Part shown: one piece after another, positions 1 to 10,576 of the stretch
Position numbering within the stretch: position 1 is the stretch's first letter
Layout of the letters: the number at the start of each line of letters is the position of its first letter
Assembly: GCA_949987565.1 (NCBI GenBank)
Contig: OX465102.1
Span: 22,134,152-22,198,151 of the forward strand
Source: Luidia sarsii
Taxonomy: Eukaryota; Echinodermata; Asteroidea; Paxillosida; Luidiidae
Direction: 5' to 3'
DNA: 64,000 bases
Notes under the pieces: generated by a model
What the model was told of the DNA's origin: nothing
What the model saw: the letters and a program-made list of their open reading frames with translations, nothing else
The model's database searches: none
Translations under genes and position numbers: made by a program

Positions 1-105
1 GTACAGTAGTACTACTAGTACTAGTACTACTAGAACCCCAGTCGTAGTACTACCAAGGAGGTGGTACTAATACAGTACTAGTACTAGTAGGAGTACGGGG
101 GCTAC
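1..105. repeat. AGTACT-rich palindromic simple repeat
   Basis: Dense overlapping copies of AGTACT and TAGTAC make a low-complexity, self-complementary tract at the window edge. It lies in intron 1 of the JIP-like gene. No coding content is visible. Confidence 0.7.
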
Positions 106-119
106 TAAGAAATTAGGCC

Positions 120-340
120 GGTGTCTGGATGCCAAAAAGTGTCTACTGCCAAATACTGTTCGCTCATAAGCATACTGATCGCTGATTGGTCCAATAAAGG
201 CAGTTGCGCAAGCGCAGTTGACAAGGACACTATTTGGCACGTACATGTATTACGTGCCAAAAATAGTGTCAGCTGCTAAAAAGTGTCCGCTCAAGAGTGG
301 GAATACTGTCCGGTCCTTGCCAAATACTGTCCGCCATGTA
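120..340. repeat. Dispersed-looking repeat with internal hairpin
   Basis: Two related motifs recur here (GCCAAATACTGTCCGC-like and AAAAAGTGTC-like). Positions 227-243 and 251-269 form an inverted repeat around a 7-base loop, with two extra A in the right arm. This looks like a remnant of a small foldback element inside JIP intron 1. Confidence 0.45.
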
Positions 341-774
341 CATGTAGCTGCGCGCTTGCACGCGTTGAGCCCTATGACTGTTTCCTGAACAGCAGTGCAA
401 AGCAGCGTCCGGGGCACCGCGCGCGCACACACTTCCGCAGACCACTCCGCACCCGGACCTGGAGACGTCATCCAGTTTTCAAATCCAAGATGGCCACCCA
501 AACTCGGCTCGTCGACCCGTTCTCGCCGTCAATTGAGGGGAAATTTCTCCCTTTTCCCAAACATGAGTAAAACAAACTGACCAGTCATAAGTGCCACTGC
601 CAGTATTGGAATCCGTAATTCTCACTGAATCCTCAATGGGCACGTGGGACAGTTTCACAGGTGTTTTGGGGGGTAAATCTGGGGATTTTCAAAAATTTTA
701 AAATTTCAAAATTCGATAAAAAAGGGTGACTTGTCGTGTCCAAGTTACTCGGACTAATATTGTAATGGAAACAG

Positions 775-1040
775 GTCAACTCGTACCCAAACCGACTCAC
801 ACTCTGACCGACTCGTGCCCATTTTGGTCAACTCGTACCCGTGCCAACTCGTGCCAGCGCCATCTCGTACCCGCGCCAACTCGTGCTCGCATAAAATAAT
901 GCATGGAGACGAGTTGACTTGAATTCTAACAAACCAAATTGGCGCGGGCACGAGTTGGCGCGGGTATGAGTTGGCGCGGGCACGAGTTGGCGCGGGTACG
1001 AGTTGGTTGGGCACGAGTTTGCATGGGTACGAGTTGAATC
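775..1040. repeat. Inverted pair of 16-bp tandem arrays
   Basis: The right half (about 940-1036) is a tandem array of a 16-bp unit, GGCGCGGGYACGAGTT. The left half (about 783-895) carries the same unit, more degenerate, in the opposite orientation. The roughly 45-base AT-rich spacer includes GAATTC. Together they form a long imperfect hairpin in JIP intron 1. The array extends to about 180 bases of intron from the JIP splice donor. Confidence 0.75.
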
Positions 1041-1150
1041 GAATTCATTGTAATAATACTAATAGTATCCAGGTACTCCTCTGCTCTGGTGTCTGACATC
1101 TACGGATAAGGCCAAGGGACCTGTTTGCACTTGTCGTAGGCGTACCGTAC

Positions 1151-1450
1151 CTGCTCGGCCTGCTTGCGAAGCTGCTTCTCCCGTTCGTACTGGGTGATCA
1201 GCTGCTCGTTGTCGTCCTTGAGCAGCTCCAGCTCCACCTCGTAATCCTTGTTCTCGGCCACCGTGCCGTCCAGGTTCTCCAGGACGCTGACCACCAGGGG
1301 CATGAGCTCCTTGACCACGTCCTCGTCGTAGCCCTTGATCATCCGCTCGAACTCCCGGTAGATGCTGGACGCCAGGGCCTGCACCCGCTCCGACATCACG
1401 CTGACACCCCCGTCATCGGAGGTGCCGTACACCGTCTCCTCGTCCATCAT
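1151..1450 (-). CDS. MAPK8IP3-like: JIP3/JIP4-like scaffold, first coding exon (partial gene)
   Basis: This exon encodes the N-terminal RH1 region of the JIP3/JIP4 (Sunday driver) family, which link kinesin-1, dynein and JNK-pathway kinases to moving vesicles. Diagnostic stretches are [41 protein letters not shown] and [14 protein letters not shown], which match the family in order and spacing. The exon ends in a canonical donor (CAG then gtacgg, intron from 1150) in phase 0. The remainder of the gene lies left of the window. I start at the Met-Met pair at 1450, which gives the acidic leader typical of the family. An in-frame ATG at 1510 would add 20 residues. The codons are GC-rich, unlike the flanks. 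Family assignment is secure; JIP3 versus JIP4 cannot be decided from this exon. Confidence 0.9.
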
Positions 1451-1510
1451 TTTTCGGTCGGATTCTCCCTCCCCGATCCCCCCTGATCCTCGCTTGAGGA
1501 GTGGATTCAC

Positions 1511-2470
1511 CTTGTCCCAGCGACGACGGGCGGTTTCTGTTTCCCCTCAGCTGGCCTCGCTGTTTTCTGATGCTGGGAAACCTTATTTTGGGGTGAGAAT
1601 TCGACGGGAAACGACTTGGAATCTGTGGAGTCGTCGTCGAGCGCACACGCCTACCTTCCCTCCGATCATCACAAACTTGGCCGTGTCATTTTCTGGGGGA
1701 AAGACTGGTACTCTCCCGCAGCGCTTTGATACCCACGCGTTCGGCGTCCTCGGTTACCAGCGAAATCATGTGACGATTGGCGAGCCCAGTCTGTGTACAC
1801 GTTGGGGTTCCTTGAACGTAAGCAATTGCAGGAGGGGATGAGGATGGGGGCGTGTCTAACAGAACGAAGGCGGGGGGTATGACCAACCTGACTCGTTTAT
1901 TTTGTGGAATGTACAACACACGTGAACATGTACATAAATAACAACTAATCGTGCCTTTCTTTTAAAGTCAAATCTTAAAATAAATTTACGGCAGAATGAA
2001 AGTTTTAAAGTTATATAAACTACATATGGCGGCTCTACCATTTCTACAAATATTTACATGTTTGTTGATTACAATTACGTCATCTTGCTGTTGATTGTAT
2101 CATTAGTCATTGGAATAAAACAACAAGTTTGTTTACCCAGAGGATATTCATGGTCACGGGGATTAGTGAGTGTGGGCAGGGCATGCCATGGGTTCAGTGA
2201 AGGGGAAGTACATATGTACATTTATTTCATACATGTACAGTTACAGTATACACTGTTTACATGTTACTGTATCCGGACGTAGGGGGCCTACGCTGTACTA
2301 CACGCGATTGCATGTTCCTGCACCTGGACAGATTTTCATCACCACGACCTTTGTGTGCATCTACGCATACACCTATACATGTTCGTTGTACGTATGTGCA
2401 TACACTGTACTGTACATGTGTACATACATATCCATGTACATGTCATACCCACATGATTATGTGCTGCATG
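1511..2470. other. 5' flank of the JIP-like gene, no further gene seen
   Basis: This is the upstream side of the JIP-like start. I see no convincing TATA element, coding exon or recognisable repeat until the TACATG-rich tract. A promoter for the minus-strand gene is expected here or further right, but the sequence does not pin it down. Confidence 0.4.
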
Positions 2471-2474
2471 TGTA

Positions 2475-2680
2475 TTCTATAGTATAATTATATACATGCA
2501 TGTATACATGTACAGTACGTACATGTACATGTACATACACGTACATGTATGCACAGGTGTACAGGTGTATCATAATATACTGTACCCTGTACATGTACAT
2601 GTACATCATGTACACTGTACATGTACACATACGCGTACAGATCGAGTACATGCATTTACATAATTATTACATGTTATTAC
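2475..2680. repeat. (TACATG)n-rich simple repeat
   Basis: Alternating TACATG/CATGTA words dominate. The tract is self-complementary, and the short ORFs in it on both strands are products of the repeat. Confidence 0.8.
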
Positions 2681-2712
2681 ATGTTACTATACATATCTCC
2701 CTGTAACTGGCA

Positions 2713-4083
2713 TTTTGTTTGCTGTTGGATGAGATTAATAAAATAAGAAAATTTATTCTTCATTATTATTATCACCTCAGCCCATGCTTTTTCACCAATT
2801 CCCAGCTATTTACAGTAAAAAAAAACTTAAAATGCGTTAGATTGGATTAGGAATTCATTAAAACTAAAAAACAAATTATTATAAAATAAGAAAGATATAA
2901 TAATTAATATAAAGCCATTGCAACTACAGATAGGACATCAATCCGCAGATAAAACATAACCCCAATGCATACACAAAAACTGATAATAAGAAAAACAATA
3001 AAACGATGTGACGTTTTGGTTTAGGTTTAAGTTTACATTATACAGCTGTATATGTATGGTTTACATGTTCTCTCCCTCAGCATCAATCTACAATGTATAC
3101 ACAATTATCACAGTGTACGTACCACAAAAAGCAAGGGATGGCGCACACCTAATACAGGCATGGACTGATACTTTAAGACTATGTAAATAAATATTGATGT
3201 GATACCAGGGACCCATTAAGAAGCACAGCTTAATTAGAAATGGGCCAGTTGCAACACGTGAATTGCCGATTGAGCCAGGGACGGAAAAGGAACGACGATG
3301 ATTGTGCCGGCACAGGCTGGGAAGGCAGCTCACTGATGCACTGATATACACTGTACAGGTCATGTACACGCTCGTTCTATACAAAATACGGCTATTTTGT
3401 TTGCTGTTGGATGAGATTAATGATATAAGAAAATTTATTCTTCATTAGGCCTATTAATATTATTATCACCTCAGCCCATGCTTTTTCACCAATTCCCAGC
3501 TATTTACAGTAAACAAAACTTAAAATGCGTTAGATTGGATTAGGAATAGATTAAAACTAAAAAACAAATTATTATCAAATAAGAAAGATATAATAATTAA
3601 TATAAAGCCATTGCAACGACAGATAGGACATCAATCCGCAGATAAAACATAACCCCAATGCATACACAAAAACCGATAATAAGAAAAACAATAAAACGAT
3701 GTGACGTTTTGGTTTAGGTTTAGGTTTACATTATACAGCTGTATATGTATGGTTTACATGTTCTCCCCCTCAGCATCAATCTACAATGTATACACAATTA
3801 TCACAGTGTACGTACCACAAAAAGCAAGGGATGGCGCACACCTAATATAGGCATGGACTGATACTTTAAGACTATGTAAATAAATATTGATGTGATACCA
3901 GGGACCCATTAAGAAGCACAGCTTAATTAGAAATGGGCCAGTTGCAACACGTGAATTGCCGATTGAGCCAGGGACGGAAAAGGAACGACGATGAGTGTGC
4001 CGGCACAGGCTGGGAAGGCAGCTCACTGATGCACTGATATACACTGTCCAGGTCATGTACACGCTCGTCTATACAAAATACGG
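2713..4083. repeat. Local direct duplication, two 0.68 kb units
   Basis: Unit 1 (about 2713-3395) and unit 2 (about 3396-4083) align end to end with few substitutions and small indels. Both start with TTGTTTGCTGTTGGATGAG and end with TATACAAAATACGGCTA. Unit 2 carries an extra GGCCTATTAATATTA-like insert near its start. No protein is evident in either unit. Confidence 0.85.
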
Positions 4084-4612
4084 CTAATCGACACAAGTTA
4101 AAGCTCCGGACAAACCTTTTATCCAACTCACAATGAGTAACCCTAACCCAAACAATACATTTCGAGGTACACTTAAATGTATTAAATGCATTGTTTGTAA
4201 GACACATGTCAAGGAAATAGACTATTTCAATGGACATTCTTCTGGAATTACCCACACGACCTATGGCTCTATCACGTGTACTACCTCCAACATCATAATC
4301 TTATACCTCATCTCTTGTAGAGTTTGTAATGTTCAATATGTTGGCGAGACCAAAAACACCCTCAAAAAAACTTATCTATGGCCATAGGTCTACAATCAAA
4401 ACCGGTAAAATGGACAACCCTGTTGGGTATCACTTAATTCAATCTCCCTGATTATTCGATATCAGAGTGTACTGGGCATAGAATCCCTTGGTCGCCGTAG
4501 TAATGCTGTCCGTCTAAAGCCGTGAGAAAATTTTGATAAAGCTTCCGACTATTCTACCACATGGTCTCAACCGACATCCAGGAGGGTAATGACTAACACC
4601 ATGCAGCTTTAA
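4082..4612 (+). mobile_element. Penelope-like element, 5'-truncated, GIY-YIG domain
   Basis: Conceptual translation gives fragments typical of the C-terminal endonuclease of Penelope-like retroelements: LKCIKC and CKTHV, then SITCTTSN, IILYLISCRVC and NVQYVGETKNTL. The Cys pairs precede the GIY-YIG-type 'YLI..QYVGET' core. Past the stop at 4385, other frames continue the family pattern (a GHRS-like segment, PVGYH-like, and a terminal NRHPGG-like). Frameshifts and stops break the reading frame, so this is a dead copy. The 5' end abuts the local duplication at about 4083, and no reverse transcriptase region remains. A second, more decayed copy lies at 53850-54446. Confidence 0.75.
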
Positions 4613-4620
4613 GGTATATA

Positions 4621-4800
4621 CAAAAATGTTGCAAAATCTTACAATTTAGTGGGCCTGACGTTTCGATCCTAGCAGGACCTAATTTCTCAAAGGCAGAGTG
4701 ACAAGGACAAAACAGATACATGTACACGAAGGAAGGGAGAAGAGAGTGAATAGGACACGGATGAGAAACAAAGGACTAGAAAAATCATAATAATTACAAT
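4621..4800 (-). mobile_element. PLE 3' end in inverted orientation
   Basis: Read on the minus strand, this is the PLE tail: a pyrimidine-rich stretch, then CTTTGAGAAA, TCCTGCTAGGATCGAAACG, TCAGGCCC and TTTTGCAACA. It lies tail to tail with the coding copy just upstream. The core has a 3-base insertion before the stem. The left edge of the 8.9 kb duplication falls inside this element at about 4670. Confidence 0.7.
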
Positions 4801-5501
4801 TCAGATATGAATCGATTGGGTAACGCATGATTGTGCCCCACACCCATAATATTGATTTTTGGCCCGTAGCCAGGTTTTTTCTGGGCCTGCCTTTCCTGAC
4901 AATTATAGCAAAAAAAAACCGACAAATCATTCCCATCTGATAAGATAGTGCCGGTAGGTATATTGATTAACTGATTCTCAACCAATAAAATTATTTTGAT
5001 TGATCATGATTATTTAACAATAGAGTAAAAATTTAACTCGACTGGAATTTGACCCAAAGCCTCAGGTTTTCTTTCAGTATTTTAGTGCAAGCGCTACGGA
5101 GATCTTTCAGACATCGACATTGACCACCCACAGTGATTGAGTTCAGCTTTTTCCGCCTGGACAAGAGAACTCAGAGAAGTGGCGCAGTACCGGTACCCCG
5201 AGGAGAAGTGCTTTTTTATGGTTGCTAATTAGCTTTTCCGCCGCGAAGCACTTTTCAGAGCTGACTACATACTCCATTACAGATGTGTATTTGCGTGTTT
5301 TATTAAAAATAAAAAAATGAATCAAATTTGGCGGTCATTTTTCTCGTGGATTGCACTGAGTTTGTGTACGTACATCCTGGCCGTCCGTGTGACGTTTGCC
5401 CATGTTTTTTACGCGTCCTGGTATGACAGTCTAGTGCCCGCTGTTGTCCGTCTATAGGTTATTGTATATGGTACATGTACGTGTACACGTATAATTATAG
5501 A

Positions 5502-5596
5502 TCTTACAATTTAGTGCCGGCCTGACGTTTCGATCCTAGCAGGACCTTTCTCAAAATCAGTAAGCAGTTTGCAACATTTTTGTATATCACCTTAAG
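5502..5596 (-). mobile_element. 95-bp PLE-derived mini-insertion
   Basis: The insertion is flanked by a perfect 12-bp direct repeat TATAATTATAGA (5490-5501 and 5597-5608). On the minus strand it runs from CTTAAGGTGATATAC through GTTGCAAACTGCTTACTGA to the conserved core containing CCTGCTAGGATCGAAACG, and ends near ACTAAATTGTAAGA. It has no coding capacity. An identical copy lies at 14363-14457 in the second duplicate. Confidence 0.85.
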
Positions 5597-6269
5597 TATA
5601 ATTATAGAGTTATATATGAAAACTAACTCTATGGTGTACACTCAAGTGCGCTCTCAGGTGACCAACACATGAATTGAAGTCAATTCAGCAAATCAAAAAG
5701 ACGAACAAAATACAGCCTAATAATTGTAATTATGAATTGAAAAGAGGGGGGGGGAAGTCAAATATAGTCGACAACGGACGAAAACGTGATAGGGAACATT
5801 ATTATAACGGAAATGAACCAAACAAAAAGTTGACGAGAAAATTATGAAAACTGACCGGAAAAAAAAAACAAGCAAAAAGTTGCAACACAGAAGTTCCGGC
5901 GGTTCGGTATATTATTGCACCCGCCTTCATGTTCCCTGCTCTCCCAGGTAGGTCCGGAGACCCTTGTGCCGTGCAAGGGAGGTACACGTGTCGGCCCCTA
6001 AGCCATTAGCCGCCGAGCCGGCCAAACGAGACAACGGACCCTTTACAAACCCTAGGATTTTAGCGTAGCAGTCCCAGCGCACCCGGCCCAACTGATCGGG
6101 CCAAGTAACGGTGGTGCTCGGAGAGGTGTTTCTAGAAGCTTTATAGTTTCCCCATTCATTATAAAAATAAAAAAAGACAAAATACCCGGAGCGGGTTCGA
6201 ACACGGAGAGTAGACTTTGCTAACGGAGCGTACGTTTTGCCAATCAATTATACTGTTCTTTTTTCCCTA

Positions 6270-6320
6270 GTACACGAGGTCTATGATTGGTCGATTTTCT
6301 CTCCGTAGACCTCGTGTACC
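6270..6320. repeat. Hairpin with 13-bp arms
   Basis: TACACGAGGTCTA is followed, after about 22 bases, by its exact reverse complement TAGACCTCGTGTA. It is repeated at 15131-15181. Both strands carry short ORFs across it, with no recognisable product. Confidence 0.7.
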
Positions 6321-6999
6321 GGAGAAAAAAATCGCACCCCGCCCCCTCCAACACACAATGGGGGAGAGTTTACGAAGTCTTGGTGGCGCTATAATGTATT
6401 GTACCTTGACGCGAGAGTGTTCAAAACCAATGGGAATGTTACCAGGAGCACGGTTTGTACTAAAAGAAGCGGCACGAGATAAGATTTTCTTTATTTTCGG
6501 CTGCCGCGGTTTGTTCAAAGCTAATTGGTAGATTAGTTCTTTAGATAACGAACTCCATTACGTGACCCTGCCTCTGTGAAAGAGGGAAATAGGTGAGTGT
6601 CCAATACTATAGCCTGAAGGGACGTAAATTTACCTGTATGCCGGGCTAGCAAGCAGAACACAGAACATTTCCGACCAAAACACAGACAGAATGATCAGTG
6701 ACTGAGTTTACGTACCGCCGCGGCATGTACTGTATGTACACTCTCCATACATTACATTGTACATAACATGTATCGTGGGGGGCCCAGTTTTCGACGGTAC
6801 GCGTTTTCGACGCTTGGCCTTCTAACTCACATCGCACACTGAAAACAACTCCGTATAACGATCTCAGACTTCGTATCTTCCGGTTTGTTTCCTGCTCTTG
6901 CCCGTCACCGAAAATGTGGAAAGTAAAGGCTCTTCCGGTACGCCAAACTCGTGTGATTAAAAAAGTTGCTATTTTGGGGTCCATTTTCCTAGGTACAAA

Positions 7000-7252
7000 A
7001 TTGGCAGTTGCTTCGTAGCTCCAGTTTTCTTTATTGTTGGTCTGAATAAACTTTGCATCTAAATAAAAGTGAGGGCGTAATCCCTGGAAATACACGACTT
7101 AAAAATATGCTTTTGACTGGCGGCCCCACCCTGGCAAAGACTAGTTGACTATTTTGGGAAGACTCTCATATAAGGGCTGGATAGCTCAGATGGTTAGAGC
7201 GCTAGTTTCCCCAAAACAGAGGTCTCGGGTGCAAATCCCGGTCCAGTCAAAG
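7000..7252 (+). mobile_element. tRNA-derived SINE, copy A
   Basis: A repeat body precedes a tRNA-like module at 7175-7248. The acceptor arms are GGCTGGA and TCCAGTC, the D arm is perfect (GCTC/GAGC), and there is a B-box-like GGGTGCAAATCCC. The anticodon arm does not pair, so this is not a working tRNA. Related copies in the window (50530-50815, 56780-57030, 40915-41020 minus) share the body words AATCCCTGG and GGCAAAGACTAGTTGACT. The duplicate is at 15861-16113. Confidence 0.7.
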
Positions 7253-8144
7253 TTTCTTACAAAAACAATTCGTGTGCTTATTTGAAGCGGCCGGTATGAA
7301 CCCTACTTTTTTGCTTACCTACAACAGCACAATTTTTGAGAAAATTGAAGAGAAAGGGAAAGACCATTGCTCTATCTCCCCTTTTGATGATGAAAATATG
7401 AAATGGCCAAAAAATAAAAATGACGGAACACTGGGTTTTTCCTGAGCGGACCGCCGTCACAGTTCGTTGGCCAAGAGCCGGTGCACATGTACGGCCCTCG
7501 TGTTGGCTACTCGAAGAGCGCCCTCATCGTCCTGCCTAATCGATGGCGTTCCAATCGCGTTAGGCAAATCAAAGCGTGCATTCGATTACTTCCCGACTAA
7601 TGTGCACTTTGCAAAATGGTGAAGCGTTCCTTTCCTGTAGGCAGACATTCAGGCAAAGCACCGTGCATGGTGCTAGTTACCGTCATTTAATTGTCGAAGT
7701 CAAAACGAAACCCGTGTAGAACGCTTTGGGAAAATTATTGTTCAACTCGACAAGTGAAAAACACGCTTTCGCCAAACCAATAAAATGGACTTTCTACAAA
7801 AAACATCACTACACACCTCTGATTAATTTTTGTAAGGCTTTTATTATTAACGTTCAGTACTTTTTCTCAAGAAGATGGGGAAAAATTGCAGTTTAATACA
7901 ATGAAAGCATACGATAATGTTATAGTGACGGTTTAGGGACGACTGATCCACAAACTTAACCTTCTCGGGTGAGATGATGAGTGCTTAAGTTGCTTTTACT
8001 AAAATCTTTTTTAGACCATTGCACAGCTCATCGTTCTTCGACTGATTTTAAGCGGGACAGTACATGTAGCATGAATGAACGTCAGCTTTGCTTTAAAAAG
8101 ACAGAGAAGAGCTCGAGCATTAATTTTCAACAGAATAACGGACT

Positions 8145-8203
8145 CCTTAAAATTTAGTGGGCCTGACGTTTCGATCCTACCAGGACCGTTCTCAAAGGCA
8201 GAC
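8145..8203 (-). mobile_element. 59-bp PLE-core mini-insertion
   Basis: This insertion contains almost nothing but the conserved module. It is bounded by near-perfect 11-bp direct repeats, AATAACGGACT (8134-8144) and AATAATGGACT (8204-8214). On the minus strand it starts GTCTGCCTTTGAGAAC and ends CCCACTAAATTTTAAGG. The stem II loop differs from the usual form (GGT instead of GCT). The duplicate copy is at 17006-17064. Confidence 0.8.
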
Positions 8204-8288
8204 AATAATGGACTGCGAACTGCTGCTTGTGTAGTCTTGGTTCAAGACGTTGGTTTGGATAGCCGTCCGTGATCCGCAGTGTACACGC

Positions 8289-8312
8289 GCGTACGTACGT
8301 ACGTACGTACGG
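8289..8312. repeat. (CGTA)n microsatellite
   Basis: About six copies of the self-complementary tetranucleotide ACGT/CGTA. Repeated at about 17150-17173. Confidence 0.8.
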
Positions 8313-9204
8313 CTTTTTCCGCAGCTCTGTTGACTAAGAGGGGATAACGTCACCCATTGCGTCATCTGTGGGCGAACTGGAGGAAGGGGCATGAGGCGGC
8401 GTTTCAATGAGGCCGACGTCCATCTCAACTCGGAGTGATCGGACAAATAATAATAATATAGTATTACGCATTCGCATTGTATGATGTTCGATGTAAACAA
8501 TATAGGTTGAGAAAGACAACGTAAGAAATGGTTTGAAATTTTCCAGTCTTATCGAAGCATGCGCCGACCTTTCATTGTGACGTCCAAGTCACGGCGTTCT
8601 ATGGCGAGATCAGAGGAATGTTGTGGTTGACGATGGTAATGCTTATAATAGTCACTTCACTTCGCTTGTCCCGTGGTATAGGCCTAGACCTTTTTCCACC
8701 CACGTGACCAAAACACGTGAAACAAAAACACAGCCGCCACGTTCGACCGCTTTTTACGGAAAGTGTACGCACAGCCATAATGGTACAACTGATGTTTACA
8801 CTGCGCTGCCATTGTAAGGCGGTCCAGCATGACGTCACGTTAACAACCTTCCTCCAACCCTCTCTAGTCTCTTCTTTCCAAAGGGCTTTACTTTACTCAG
8901 ACTGAGCCCTGTCCACTATATGATGCTGTCTTCCCATCTCTGTTTCTGTCTGCCTCTTCTTCTCCCGCCTTAAAGAAGTACCGGGTATAATAGGCATAAG
9001 TACTGTACAACCGCTTGGGTTTTTAAAGTTCAATGCCTTTCAATTCACCCTCTCTAAAATATCCAGCTTAGGCATCGGCTCTGGCATTATTTATGAAATC
9101 ACTGACAGACAGCACGGGTTTATAGAGTTTCTTTGTTGAAGCTGAAGGTTGGAAACAAACTTAAGCTTTATAGATATAACATGATGTTTGCGTCGAGGAG
9201 AATG

Positions 9205-9495
9205 TAATTCAAAGAGGTTTTTGCCCTTACTCGACGTGGTGGTAAACACTGAATGCTCAGTGCTTTGCCCGGTGCCTGATAAAAATATTTCAGGCAGCTC
9301 GGGCGGGATTCGAATCCACCACACGACCTCGACCAGCTCGGTGGTCCAGTGGTTAAGACGTCCGTACTAGAATTCGGGAGTCGCGGGTTCGAATCCCGCC
9401 CGAGCTCCCTGAAATATTTTTATCAGGCACCGGGCAAAGCACTGAGCATTCAGTGTTTACCACCACGTTGAGTAAGTCCAAAAACCTCTTTGAAA
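9205..9495. mobile_element. SINE foldback with tRNA-like centre, copy A
   Basis: Arms of about 105 bp, 9211-9318 and 9386-9497, are near-perfect inverted copies. Shared words include CTGATAAAAATATTTCAGG, GAATGCTCAGTGCTTTGCC and GGTGGTAAACACTGAATG. Between and into the right arm lies a tRNA-like module (9335-9406) with a perfect 7-bp acceptor stem (AGCTCGG/CCGAGCT) and a perfect T arm (GCGGGTTCGAATCCCGC). The anticodon stem is poor with a 10-base loop, so I call a tRNA-derived element and not a tRNA gene. Duplicate at 18066-18356. Confidence 0.75.
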
Positions 9496-10264
9496 AACTT
9501 AAGCTTATTCGCTAGAACCGAAGCCCAATGTCTCATGTTGTTCATTCCCGGTACTTGAAATGGATTAACAATAGGGACAAAAACCGAGACGGAGGGCTAA
9601 GGAGGATTTTGGGGTAAAAAGTCCGAAACTGGACATACAAGTGCACCATTGTATCTCGACAGGCCCGATAATACTCCAACATAACCAGGCTTAGGCCTAT
9701 AACCTATCCATAATCCTTATAAATATTGAATGTACACGTTATACACAGAGAAATTTTTAGAAATGACGTATAGAAATACCGCAATTTACATGTCTCCAAT
9801 CTCTGTACATTATTTATATAGGCCTATACACAATTCGGTGTCCACTTCACGTATGCACTGGTTGCTATGGGACTGACCAATCAGTATCGAATGTGCAACC
9901 GAGTCGTTGGATGATGTTATTTCTGAAGTTTTCTTCTTGAAAAAGCTGTTGATTAAATGGAGTCTTTGAACACAAATAAAACAAAATAATAAGAATAGAA
10001 AAACAGTAAATTCACAGTGTGATACTCCTTAGCATACTTTTGTAAAAACAACCCAGAGAGTTATTTCATTTTGACACTTAAAGGTAATATAAACCATGTA
10101 TAAACTTACAATACAGTGACTGTAGTTCACAGTGCACGACACCAAAATAAATATGCATAGCTGAATGGCAAATTGCAAAGAACACTATAAATTTAACGGC
10201 AAAACTCTACGCTACACTTTTCCTCTTCAAAAGTAGTCGTTACCAAGAATGAACATTTTAAAAT

Positions 10265-10370
10265 CTTAACCCATCGTAAGATGTGATACACCGCACGGTT
10301 TCTGTGCATCGCTCATCGTCTCGCGGGCGATCAAGTCAAAATGAGTTTGGTGAAATCCATCACTGACTGC
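10265..10370. repeat. Short dispersed foldback-type repeat
   Basis: Shares CGGTTTCTGTGC and ATGAGTTTGGTGAAATC with 61750-61845, and general layout with 47545-47690 and 52405-52545. These look like one family of small elements ending in GTGAAAT-type termini. Duplicate at 19130-19232. Confidence 0.5.
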
Positions 10371-10524
10371 TTGGATCAAAACACGGAGCACTCTCATTTT
10401 CATTCAGATTGTGTATTCACATCTTCTAAAGACAGACTTGAGACATCTCTGCGTTACGGGCGATAAAATCCGCGCCTCCAGCTTTTGGGAGAGTGCACTT
10501 GAGCACATAACTTAATCGTGGGGG

Positions 10525-10576
10525 GGGGGTAGCCTTGTCCAAAACGGTCTCTCCGGTACAGTACGGCTCCGGGCAG
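10525..10576. repeat. Short dispersed repeat fragment
   Basis: The reverse complement matches 57764-57815: shared words CTGCCCGGAGCCGTAC, CCGGAGAGACC and TTGGACAAGGCTA. It lies in the 3' flank of the TRPC terminal exon and is repeated in the second duplicate at about 19395-19450. Confidence 0.55.

Noticed and set aside
9335..9406. tRNA gene
   Set aside because: Acceptor and T arms are perfect, but the anticodon arm does not form a 5-bp stem with a 7-base loop, and the unit sits inside a foldback repeat. The modules at 7175-7248 and 16036-16109 fail the same way.
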